A stretch of DNA of 34,263 bases from an uncultured Collinsella sp. (lineage in GTDB: Bacteria; Actinomycetota; Coriobacteriia; Coriobacteriales; Coriobacteriaceae): NCBI GenBank assembly GCA_900751755.1, contig CAADSP010000063.1, positions 1 through 34,263 of the forward strand, written 5' to 3'. The notes beneath the pieces were generated by a model. The model was given only the letters and a program-made list of their open reading frames with translations. It was not told where the DNA came from and ran no database searches. Made by a program: the position numbers and the translations under genes. Shown in pieces: positions 23,707 to 31,052 of the stretch. Position 1 is the stretch's first letter; each line of letters starts with the position of its first letter.

Positions 23707-23825
23707 TACGATAGGGGGACGACGAGAACAATGTGACGCGCGATAGCTAAGCCGTTTAAGCCGGACTCTGACCTTGAATCTCTGCCTCTATCTGTGCGAA
23801 CGGGCTATTGTCGGTTCTCGATTCC

Positions 23826-23947
23826 ATCGTTGCGTTTTCGTTGGGTCTTGGGATCGCCAAACGTAGACTAGGCTTGATGCCCCCTCTTTTAATCGGGGCT
23901 GATTCTTCTCTGGACCACCACAAAGGGGACAGGCACCTTTGTGGTGG
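23826..23947. repeat. Dispersed repeat, right copy, with CCACCACAAAGG palindrome
   Basis: Begins with CGTTTTCGTTGGGTCTTG and ends with a perfect 12-base palindrome, CCACCACAAAGG (23915-23926) and CCTTTGTGGTGG (23936-23947) around GGACAGGCA. The left copy at 22742-22806 keeps only the first arm of the palindrome. Confidence 0.65.
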
Positions 23948-23955
23948 TTTCGTTC

Positions 23956-24173
23956 GTCTCGATCTGTAACGTCTTGGCCGCTAAAAGTAGACTTGGTGTT
24001 ACAGATTTAGATTTTCGATTCGGGTGTCTTCTGTTTGTCTCGATCTGTAACAGTTAGACCCTAATTTACCGAGTAGATGTTACAGATTGAGACAAACGGG
24101 CGCCGTTGGTCATTTCATCTTGATTTGTAACATCTGGAGCCATAAACAGTCGCTAGATGTTACAGATTGAGAC
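23956..24173. repeat. Three-unit palindrome array, 80-81 bp period
   Basis: Three palindromes share arms of the form GTCTCGATCTGTAAC and GTTACAGATTGAGAC: unit 1 about 23956-24011, unit 2 24034-24096, unit 3 24117-24173. Starts are 81 and 80 bases apart. In units 2 and 3 the arms extend through AGATGTTACAGATTGAGAC, and the loops (about 25-30 bases) differ in sequence. It is unrelated in sequence to the 62-bp arrays but has the same three-unit plan. Confidence 0.85.
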
Positions 24174-24234
24174 GGTAGCGCGCCTGTGCGGCGGCGGGCC
24201 GACATCTCTATCCCCTATCTCTTAATCACTCATA

Positions 24235-24270
24235 AAATCTTATATATAGAGACTTAGATTTGTGTATAAG
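24235..24270 (+). promoter_or_regulatory. clpB operator and promoter (candidate HspR site)
   Basis: AAATCTTATAT-N5-GACTTAGATTT at 24235-24261, identical outside the central five bases to the element before dnaK. A -10-like TATAAG follows at 24265-24270, three bases beyond the element, as in dnaK. No -35 consensus is seen, so the operator overlaps the polymerase site. Confidence 0.75.
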
Positions 24271-24350
24271 ATCGCGCAAAGCTGGCAACAATACTTCTCG
24301 AACAACGTGAAGCCGCCCCGTAGGGCGGCCGCCCCAAGAGAGGTGATTCC

Positions 24351-26978
24351 ATGAGAATCGATAAGCTAGCAATGACGTCGCGCGAGGCGCTGCAGACCGC
24401 CATGAGCACGGCTGCCGATGCACAGGCCGGCGCGGTGGAGCCGATTCATCTGCTGTCTGCCCTGCTCGGTGCCGGCGAGCGCAATATCTCCGTGATCATC
24501 GAGCGCATCGGTGCCGACCCGGCTCAGCTCGCACGCTCCACACAGGATGCCATCGACCACGCGCCCAAGGTTTCGGGCGAGGGCCAGCAGATGGGCCTGT
24601 CCAACGAGCTCGTCCGCGTCATCGAGAAGGCCGAGAAGAAGGCCACCAAGATGGGCGACAGCTTTGTGGTGACCGAGCATCTGCTGATGGCACTTGCCGA
24701 GGACAAGGGCGAGGCGGGCCGCGTGCTGCGCGACGCCGGCGTAACCAAGGAGCGTATCGAGCAGGTCTACGAGGAGCTGCGTGGCGATGACCGCGTGACA
24801 TCTGCCGAGGACAAGACCCAGTTTGAGGCGCTGGAGCAGTACGGTCGCAACATCTGCGACCTCGCCCGCGCCGGCAAGCTCGACCCGGTCATCGGCCGTA
24901 CCGACGAGATTCGCCGCACCATCCAAGTCCTGTCCCGCCGCACCAAGAACAACCCCGTGCTCATCGGCGAGCCGGGCGTAGGCAAGACCGCTATCGTCGA
25001 GGGCATCGCCCAGCGTATCGTGGCCGGCGACGTGCCGAGCACCCTGCGCGACCGCGACCTCATCGAGCTCGACATGAGCGCGCTGGTCGCCGGCGCCAAG
25101 TACCGCGGCGAGTTCGAGGACCGCTTAAAGGCCGTGCTCAAGGAAGTACAAAAATCGGAAGGCAAGGTCATCCTGTTCATCGATGAGCTCCACACCATCG
25201 TGGGCGCGGGTGCCACCGAGGGCTCCATGGACGCCGGCAACATCCTCAAGCCGGCGCTCGCCCGTGGCGACCTGCACGCGATCGGCGCGACCACGCTCGA
25301 CGAATACCGCAAGTACATCGAGAAGGACGCGGCGCTCGCCCGTCGTTTCCAGACCGTTATGGTGAGCGAGCCTACCGTCGAGGACACCATTTCGATCCTG
25401 CGTGGTCTGAAGGAGAAGTACGAGATCTTCCACGGTGTGCATATCACCGATAGCGCGCTCGTGGCAGCTGCCGACCTCTCCGATCGCTACATCGCCGACC
25501 GCTTCCTGCCCGACAAGGCCATCGATTTGGTCGATGAGGCGGCAAGCCGCCTGCGCATGGAACTCGACAGCATGCCGGTCGAGATCGACGCCACCACGCG
25601 TCAGCTCACTCAGCTGCAGATCGAGGAACAGGCGCTCATGAAAGAGACCGATGACGCCTCCAAGGAGCGTCTGGAGGCCCTGCGCCAAGAGATCGCCGAG
25701 GTCCAGGAAAAGCTCAACGTGCAAAAGGCCGGTTGGCTCAACCAAAAGAACGCCATCGACCACGTGCAGGAGCTCAAGGGACAGCTCGACGAGGCCAAGA
25801 GCGAAGAGGAGCGTGCGACGCGCAACGGCGATTTGGGCCGTGCGTCCGAGCTGCGCTACTCCGTGATTCCGGGTCTGCAGCAGCAGATTCAGGATTCCGA
25901 GGCTGCGCTCGAGGCGCAAAAGCAGCAGGACGGCGAGGGCCTCAACGAGCAGGTGACCTCCGATGAAATCGCCGAGGTCGTGAGCGCCTGGACCGGCGTG
26001 CCCGTGTCCAAGATGATGCAGGGCGAGCTCGACAAGCTGAAGGGCTTGGAGGGCGAGCTGCATAAGCGTGTCATCGGCCAGGACGAGGCCGTCTCCGCTG
26101 TCGCCGCAGCCGTGCGCCGCAGCCGTGCGGGCCTCTCCGATCCGGACAAGCCCATCGGCAGCTTCTTCTTCCTGGGCCCCACCGGCGTGGGCAAGACCGA
26201 GCTCGCCAAGGCGCTGGCCGAGTGCCTGTTCGACGACGAGCGCGCACTCGTGCGTATCGACATGTCCGAGTACATGGAGAAGTTCAGCGTCCAGCGTCTG
26301 ATCGGTGCGCCCCCGGGATACGTGGGCTATGATGAGGGCGGCCAGCTCACTGAGGCCGTTCGCCGTCGTCCGTACTCCGTGATCTTGCTCGACGAGATGG
26401 AGAAGGCTCACCCGGATGTCTTCAACGTGCTACTGCAGGTGCTTGACGACGGCCGTCTGACCGACGGTCAGGGTCGCCAGGTATCCTTCAAGAACACGAT
26501 CATCATCATGACGTCTAACGTGGGCTCCAAGGCTATCGCTGAGCTTTCCGGCAAGGACGAGGAGGAGATGCGCCATCAGGTCGACGCGGCCATGGCTCAG
26601 ACCTTCCGCCCCGAGTTCCTCAACCGTATCGATGATATCGTGGTGTTCCATCCGCTTGGCATGGCGCAGATCGAGAAGATCGTCGACATTCAGCTCGCCG
26701 ACGTCCGCGCGCGTCTGGCCAAGGAACGCATGACGCTTGCCATCACCCCGGCGGCCAAGCAGCTGCTCGCCGTGGGCGGCTTGGACCCGGTCTTTGGTGC
26801 CCGTCCGCTCAAGCGTCTGGTGCAGCGTGAGGTTGTCGATGCCATCGCAGCGGCCATCATCGACGGCACGGTGCGCGAGGGCGATCAGGTGACTGTCGAT
26901 GTCGATAAGGACGGTGGCTTTACCGTCGTGTGCGACAACACGCCGGCAGCCACCTACGAGGTCCCCGACGCCGAGTAA
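24351..26978 (+). CDS. clpB: ATP-dependent disaggregase ClpB
   Basis: 875 residues. ClpB rescues aggregated proteins together with DnaK-DnaJ-GrpE. N-domain 1-150; first AAA+ module with Walker A GEPGVGKT (206-213), Walker B in VILFIDELH and the AGAKYRGEFEDR loop; coiled-coil M-domain about 400-530; second AAA+ module with GPTGVGKT near 608, the aromatic pore loop GAPPGYVGYDEGG, and the C-terminal FRPEFLNRIDDIVVF and GARPLKRLVQ. The M-domain separates it from ClpC and ClpA. ATG follows AGAGAGGTG. Regulated with dnaK by the shared operator. Confidence 0.98.
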   Translation: MRIDKLAMTSREALQTAMSTAADAQAGAVEPIHLLSALLGAGERNISVIIERIGADPAQLARSTQDAIDHAPKVSGEGQQMGLSNELVRVIEKAEKKATKMGDSFVVTEHLLMALAEDKGEAGRVLRDAGVTKERIEQVYEELRGDDRVTSAEDKTQFEALEQYGRNICDLARAGKLDPVIGRTDEIRRTIQVLSRRTKNNPVLIGEPGVGKTAIVEGIAQRIVAGDVPSTLRDRDLIELDMSALVAGAKYRGEFEDRLKAVLKEVQKSEGKVILFIDELHTIVGAGATEGSMDAGNILKPALARGDLHAIGATTLDEYRKYIEKDAALARRFQTVMVSEPTVEDTISILRGLKEKYEIFHGVHITDSALVAAADLSDRYIADRFLPDKAIDLVDEAASRLRMELDSMPVEIDATTRQLTQLQIEEQALMKETDDASKERLEALRQEIAEVQEKLNVQKAGWLNQKNAIDHVQELKGQLDEAKSEEERATRNGDLGRASELRYSVIPGLQQQIQDSEAALEAQKQQDGEGLNEQVTSDEIAEVVSAWTGVPVSKMMQGELDKLKGLEGELHKRVIGQDEAVSAVAAAVRRSRAGLSDPDKPIGSFFFLGPTGVGKTELAKALAECLFDDERALVRIDMSEYMEKFSVQRLIGAPPGYVGYDEGGQLTEAVRRRPYSVILLDEMEKAHPDVFNVLLQVLDDGRLTDGQGRQVSFKNTIIIMTSNVGSKAIAELSGKDEEEMRHQVDAAMAQTFRPEFLNRIDDIVVFHPLGMAQIEKIVDIQLADVRARLAKERMTLAITPAAKQLLAVGGLDPVFGARPLKRLVQREVVDAIAAAIIDGTVREGDQVTVDVDKDGGFTVVCDNTPAATYEVPDAE

Positions 26979-27026
26979 ATTTTGGGGCCGGCTTTAAACC
27001 GCCCCTCATCGCAAAACGTCAAGGAC

Positions 27027-27055
27027 GGCGGATCCAATTGGGTCCGCCGCCCTTT
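27027..27055 (+). terminator. clpB terminator
   Basis: GGCGGATCC (27027-27035) pairs with GGGTCCGCC (27040-27048, one wobble) around AATT and is followed by GCCCTTTTT. Confidence 0.88.
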
Positions 27056-27107
27056 TTCGTGCGACAATCGATGATGTTGAACGGATGCGATGCAAGGAGC
27101 TATGCAG

Positions 27108-27311
27108 ATGAAAGACGAGATCAAGACGCATGCACCGGCGGCTGAGGCAGCGCCCGCCGCGCCGGTCGCACCGAAGGCTTCTCCCAAACCGGCGCCCAAG
27201 CCGCGCGACCCCTACATCCGTGCCGAGAACGAGGACGACGACGGCTACGATCCCTACAGCGACCGACGCCCCGAGCGTGAGCCGATGTTCGAAGCCGACC
27301 CGTGGCGCTAA
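27108..27311 (+). CDS. Small Ala/Pro-rich protein of unknown function
   Basis: 67 residues from the ATG at 27108, which has AAGGAG 9-10 bases upstream (an ATG six bases earlier is too close to it). The first half is a low-complexity Ala/Pro/Lys run (AAEAAPAAPVAPKASPKPAPKPR) and the second is acidic and aromatic (ENEDDDGYDPYSDRRPE, ending EADPWR). It looks disordered, with no membrane segment. The ribosome binding site and terminator-delimited position support a gene; low complexity and short length leave doubt. Confidence 0.5.
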   Translation: MKDEIKTHAPAAEAAPAAPVAPKASPKPAPKPRDPYIRAENEDDDGYDPYSDRRPEREPMFEADPWR

Positions 27312-27323
27312 GTGCCACCAATA

Positions 27324-27390
27324 AGTTGCGGTGAAATAGGGACTGTTTTGCGGTTTGACCAGCAAAAACAATCCCTATTTCACCGCAACT
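27324..27390. repeat. Long hairpin repeat (MITE-like)
   Basis: Arms of 26 bases (27324-27349 and 27365-27390) match except at one position around a 15-base loop. The arms begin AGTTGCGGTGAAATAGGG. It sits between convergent genes, where it could also act as a terminator, but is AT-rich unlike its surroundings and has the form of a small mobile palindrome. Confidence 0.7.
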
Positions 27391-27416
27391 GCGTTGGGCG
27401 GCTGTCTTCGGGCCGG

Positions 27417-28898
27417 CTAGTCCTGGGCTTTGATACTCGGCAGGAGAATCTGGGCGAGGTAGTCGGTCTCGAGTTTGGTCGCGGCGTCGGCTTTGCCGTC
27501 TTTGCCGACCAGTACGTTCTTGATCTGGCTATAGGTGTAGCGGTTGCCGGTCGTAAGCTCGACAAGCTCAATGGCCGTGTCCATGGGGTAGGTTGACACG
27601 GGGTTCTGCGTCCGTCCGTTGATGGTCTGGGGCACCACGTACGGATAGACGGGGCCGCTGGCGTAGACGGTATAACCGTTGCCTAGATTGGCCGCACCCA
27701 AAACCGTATCGCCTTCATCGGGCGTAAAGCTCTCGCCCTCGCGCACCGCGACGAGCGTCACGAGCGGCGTATTGGCGTCGTCGCTCAGATAGATGCATAG
27801 TGTGCTGCCGTTTTGCCAAGTCGCGACTTTGCCGTACCACTCAACGGGAATATCGAGCTGATACAGGTCCGTTGCCTTATGTCGAGCATCGGCGTCGCGG
27901 GCCGCCTGCGCCTTGCGGGAGCTCACGGCGTTGGTTGCGGCGTCGCGCCGCGCGGTTGCCGCCTGCTGGAGTACCTTGGCGGTGGCGGCGGAGCTCGCAC
28001 CGCCCTCCTCGGCATACTTGGCGGCGGCATCGATCTGGTCGTCGGTTACCGTGTCGGCCGAAGGCACCTTGAGCTTAAAGGTAGCCTGGGCACTTAAATC
28101 CTGTTCATCGCTCTTAACGGTGACCTGCGTCTTGGTGGTCGGGACGGTATAGATGGTGCCGTCGGCCGCGATGGGGGAGGCGGCGATGGAGAGCGTGTAA
28201 TCGCCGGGCAGCAGTTTGATGCCGCGGCCGTGCTCGTCAACATAGAGCGTTTCGCTCACGGAGGAGCCGTCAGAATCCTGACCGCTCACCTGTACGGGAA
28301 TCTTGGAGCCAGTGGAACAGTCGAGGCCCGCGGCATGCACGCCAATCTGCACTGACATCATCGTGTGGGCATTGGCGGCGACAGTGGCAGCCTGCTCTTG
28401 CTGATATCCGTTCCAGGCAGCATAGCCTGCACCGCCGGCGACGAGCGCGACGGCCACGACACCGGCGACCATCAGATTGCGGCGCTTGGGCGACATCTTG
28501 CGATGGCGAACCTCGGCCTCGCGTGCCGAGGGAACGGACGGCAGGGGAATATCGCCCATGGCGATGGTTTCGTCCACGGCTGGTGCGGAACCCAGGCCAG
28601 GAAGCTCGCGGGTCAGCGAATCCTCGGCCGGCAAGCTGTCGAGCAAGACGGTTTCCTCGCCCGTGTCGGATTCGGGCTGGTCGTCGGCCTCGCTATCGTC
28701 CTCTTCGGCTTCGTCAGGAGCGTCTTTGGCGTCGCTGCCTTCGTCCTCAGTGTCTTCGTGCACCTCGTCCTGCGCGTCGACGGCCGAATCGCTAAACGAG
28801 AGCTCGTCTAGCGCGATCCGGTCAAGGCTCTCCAGGGCTTCGGCACATGCTTCCGCATCCTGGGCCGCATCCTCGCGGCCATACGTCTCATCGCTCAT
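27417..28898 (-). CDS. Single-pass membrane protein with acidic cytoplasmic head, unknown function
   Basis: 493 residues, family not recognised. Residues 1-130 are very acidic and low complexity (EDEGSDAKDAPDEAEEDDSE), then a basic stretch RHRKMSPKRR and one membrane helix (about 142-163, LMVAGVVAVALVAGGAGYAAW). The rest lies outside the cell: a beta-rich region (KIPVQVSGQDSDGSSVSETLYVDEHGRGI), an Ala-rich helical segment (about 270-340) and a C-terminal domain (WYGKVATWQNGSTLCIYL, then VLVGKDGKADAATKLE). Topology is inferred from the positive-inside rule. ATG at 28898 has GGGGGAT upstream. It could sense or bind something at the cell surface; nothing in the sequence shows what. Confidence 0.8.
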   Translation of the reverse strand: MSDETYGREDAAQDAEACAEALESLDRIALDELSFSDSAVDAQDEVHEDTEDEGSDAKDAPDEAEEDDSEADDQPESDTGEETVLLDSLPAEDSLTRELPGLGSAPAVDETIAMGDIPLPSVPSAREAEVRHRKMSPKRRNLMVAGVVAVALVAGGAGYAAWNGYQQEQAATVAANAHTMMSVQIGVHAAGLDCSTGSKIPVQVSGQDSDGSSVSETLYVDEHGRGIKLLPGDYTLSIAASPIAADGTIYTVPTTKTQVTVKSDEQDLSAQATFKLKVPSADTVTDDQIDAAAKYAEEGGASSAATAKVLQQAATARRDAATNAVSSRKAQAARDADARHKATDLYQLDIPVEWYGKVATWQNGSTLCIYLSDDANTPLVTLVAVREGESFTPDEGDTVLGAANLGNGYTVYASGPVYPYVVPQTINGRTQNPVSTYPMDTAIELVELTTGNRYTYSQIKNVLVGKDGKADAATKLETDYLAQILLPSIKAQD

Positions 28899-29024
28899 AT
28901 ATCCCCCAATGCAATATCGGCTCAACACTGTACCCAAAAATGGAGCCATATAAAGCGCATACGAAATATAAGATCCGATTTAACCTGAGCGCATCGTTCG
29001 GCCGCATCCTCGCAACAACAAAAA

Positions 29025-29059
29025 GCCCCCGGAAAGCGGACAAATCGCTTTCCGGGGGC
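29025..29059 (-). terminator. Terminator after the membrane protein gene
   Basis: GCCCCCGGAAAGCG (29025-29038) and CGCTTTCCGGGGGC (29046-29059) form a perfect 14-bp stem. On the minus strand it ends in GGGGGCTTTTTGTTG, a clear U-tract. It closes the tetR-membrane protein unit. Confidence 0.93.
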
Positions 29060-29129
29060 ATGCAATACGTTGCATAGCGCGGAGTCGGCCAGGCGGCTTC
29101 ACATTCAAGCGGTGCTTGCGTCAGGCGCG

Positions 29130-30137
29130 TTACTCGGCGTGCGCGTAATCAACCTTGGCGCGGCGAGCAGTAGCCTTCTCCCAATCGCTGGTGCCCTCAA
29201 AGACATCCTGCTTGTAGGGATTGCGGCCGAGCTTCTTGGCGCGGTAGGCGATGTAGATGATCGCGGCGACGTTGGCGACCAGTGCGGCGATCGAGACCGC
29301 GGTAGCGGCGCCGGGGTCGAGTGTGGAGTGGGTCACAAAGATGGACTCCTCCTGGAAGTACGGGAACACCTGGGCAAACATGCACCAAATGGCCAGCGTA
29401 AAGGCGCGGTTCTGGATCCAGCCGCCCTTGTTCCAGATAAAGGCGGCGACGGTGGGCGCCAGCAGCAGCGCAAAGCCGCAGAACCAGGAGTGGGTGGGCA
29501 GGCAGTTGTAGGTGTAGCAGAAGTTCCAGATATCGTAGGCGATGATGTAGACCCAGGTCATGTCGGGCCACAGCATATCGGTCTTGTCCTCGGAGGCGTA
29601 GACGCTCCACCAACCGGTCATGCAGAAGATGTTGATGAGACCGGCGATGCCGTTGAACACGTTGTTCCAGCCGGCCAGCTGCGTAGCACCTTCGGAGGTG
29701 ACCCAGGTGGACTCGCCCAGGACAAAGAAGTGATAGGCGCTCTCGAAGTCGGACACGACGGCGATCAAGATGTTGATGGCGACGATCACAAACGGCCACG
29801 CGCGGAACCAATGCGCCTTGCCGATCTTTCCCCACTGGTACTTAATGGCGATGAAGCCCCAGCAACCGGCCAGCGCCGCGTATACCTTGGCGTAGTGGAA
29901 CCAGCTGTTCTGGTACACATGGGTGGGGTTGGTGAGCGCCCACTCGGCACCCTGCGAGACGCCGATGGCGATGGCGACGCAGTAGATGGTCATGGCCAGC
30001 GGAGCCACGCCAAAGATGATTGCCGCGCCCAGCTTGGTGCGGCGGCCGACCTCGTTGAGCACGATCAGGCCAATAAAGACCATGGCCCAGCCGGCCCAGT
30101 GGATAAGGGTATCGCTACCCCAAACATCGAACAGCAT
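29130..30137 (-). CDS. Polytopic membrane protein of unknown function
   Basis: 335 residues with about eight hydrophobic segments and unusually many Trp, Tyr and Phe residues (HWAGWAMVFIGLIVL, KVYAALAGCWGFIAIKYQWG, MTWVYIIAYDIWNFCYTYN). The C-terminus is cytoplasmic and basic-acidic (YRAKKLGRNPYKQD). No transporter or cytochrome signature is recognised; scattered histidines and cysteines lack a clear heme pattern. It may belong to a domain of unknown function typical of gut Coriobacteriia. ATG at 30137 follows AAAGGAGAG. It is downstream of tetR and divergent from the FAD/Fe-S gene, so it may be its membrane partner or an efflux/uptake protein for its substrate (inference). Confidence 0.85.
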   Translation of the reverse strand: MLFDVWGSDTLIHWAGWAMVFIGLIVLNEVGRRTKLGAAIIFGVAPLAMTIYCVAIAIGVSQGAEWALTNPTHVYQNSWFHYAKVYAALAGCWGFIAIKYQWGKIGKAHWFRAWPFVIVAINILIAVVSDFESAYHFFVLGESTWVTSEGATQLAGWNNVFNGIAGLINIFCMTGWWSVYASEDKTDMLWPDMTWVYIIAYDIWNFCYTYNCLPTHSWFCGFALLLAPTVAAFIWNKGGWIQNRAFTLAIWCMFAQVFPYFQEESIFVTHSTLDPGAATAVSIAALVANVAAIIYIAYRAKKLGRNPYKQDVFEGTSDWEKATARRAKVDYAHAE

Positions 30138-30155
30138 GCTGCTCTCCTTTCACAC

Positions 30156-30183
30156 GCCCGCGGCCCCTCTTCTGATCGCGGGC
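30156..30183 (-). other. Hairpin in the tetR-membrane protein gap
   Basis: GCCCGCG (30156-30162) pairs with CGCGGGC (30177-30183). It has no U-tract on the minus strand. Placed between two co-directional genes, it may weaken or process the mRNA. Confidence 0.45.
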
Positions 30184-30200
30184 AGTTTGGCCAAATGTCG

Positions 30201-30863
30201 TCAGTTCTGGGGCTTGCGCTCCGGATACTTGGCGGTATAGCCCTCGATGTGGAGTGTCGAGGCGATGATTTCCTTGACCGTCTCGTCGGGCACATCGGGG
30301 TGCGTGCGGATATACATCAACAACCCCATGATGAGGGTGTAGAACGTCTCGTAGACATGGTCGATGCGTAGCTCATGATGGGCGGCAAAATCCACCACGG
30401 TGGTGTCGCAGATATACTGCGCCACACGCTGGACCACGTTGTGCAAAAAGCCGCCGTAGAGCGCGCCGCTGCTTGAGGTGAGCGTACTCGGCAGCTCGTG
30501 GCCGCTGACGACCAGGCGCTTAAAGAGCGGGGCGACAGTGTCGAGTGCGCCCTCGATATCACCGACGGTGCGGTTGGCATTCCACTGCTCGAGCTCGGAG
30601 ATAAAACCGTCGATCGCCTCGTCCATGACGGCGGTGACAGCGGCGTCCATGTCGGCAAAGTAGTGGTAGAACAATGAGCGCGTGCAGCCGGCTCGCTTGG
30701 TCACGGCCGAGACGGATAGATGCGACACGCCTAGCTCAGAGCTCACGGTGCGCACGGCGGCGAGGATCTCGCGACGGCGTTCGTCGCCCGTCAAGCGCTT
30801 TGCCGCGCTATCGGATGCGGGGACGGCATCGACCACAGAGGTATCTGCTGTGTTGTTGCTCAT
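30201..30863 (-). CDS. TetR-family transcriptional regulator
   Basis: 220 residues. After a ~25-residue flexible lead the TetR helix-turn-helix is clear (RREILAAVRTVSSELGVSHLSVSAVTKRAGCTRSLFYHYF). The C-terminal half is the ligand and dimer domain, with no recognised subfamily. Start ATG 30863 has AAAGGCGG upstream. The gene faces the FAD/Fe-S oxidoreductase across a 189-base gap that holds two palindromes at 30922-30959, so it most likely controls both sides. A small-molecule ligand connected to the oxidoreductase is expected but unknown. Confidence 0.92.
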   Translation of the reverse strand: MSNNTADTSVVDAVPASDSAAKRLTGDERRREILAAVRTVSSELGVSHLSVSAVTKRAGCTRSLFYHYFADMDAAVTAVMDEAIDGFISELEQWNANRTVGDIEGALDTVAPLFKRLVVSGHELPSTLTSSSGALYGGFLHNVVQRVAQYICDTTVVDFAAHHELRIDHVYETFYTLIMGLLMYIRTHPDVPDETVKEIIASTLHIEGYTAKYPERKPQN

Positions 30864-30921
30864 GTTTTGCCGCCTTTCATCCTCTTTTGCCTGACCGTTC
30901 GCCTAACAGTCTTGAATATTG

Positions 30922-30959
30922 TTGACGGTTCGTCAATACTATTTTTGACACAATGTCAA
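30922..30959. promoter_or_regulatory. Paired palindromes, candidate TetR operator
   Basis: TTGAC-GGTTC-GTCAA (30922-30936) and TTGACA-CAA-TGTCAA (30945-30959) have centres 23 bases apart, about two helical turns. The shared half-site TTGAC is also a -35-like sequence on both strands. The position between divergent tetR and the oxidoreductase gene fits a site for the TetR protein. Confidence 0.7.
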
Positions 30960-31052
30960 CTAATGGCGGGTGAACGGCATGGGGGCATGCCCGGCCTGCA
31001 AAAAAGAGGGGTGCCGCGGTCTCGCCGGGCTGTGGCAAGAGAAGGGACAACC

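Noticed and set aside
23956..24173. Possible CRISPR array
   Set aside because: Only three units, arms alternate in orientation as palindromes, and intervals do not look like constant-length spacers between identical repeats.
28966..28974. ATCTTATAT (minus strand) near the gene at 27417-28898, resembling half of the proposed HspR site
   Set aside because: The second half GACTTAGATTT is missing, so it is probably a chance AT-rich promoter sequence.
30867..31052. N-terminal extension of the Fe-S/FAD protein by 62 residues
   Set aside because: It would run through the operator palindromes, and AGAAGGGA precedes the ATG at 31053.
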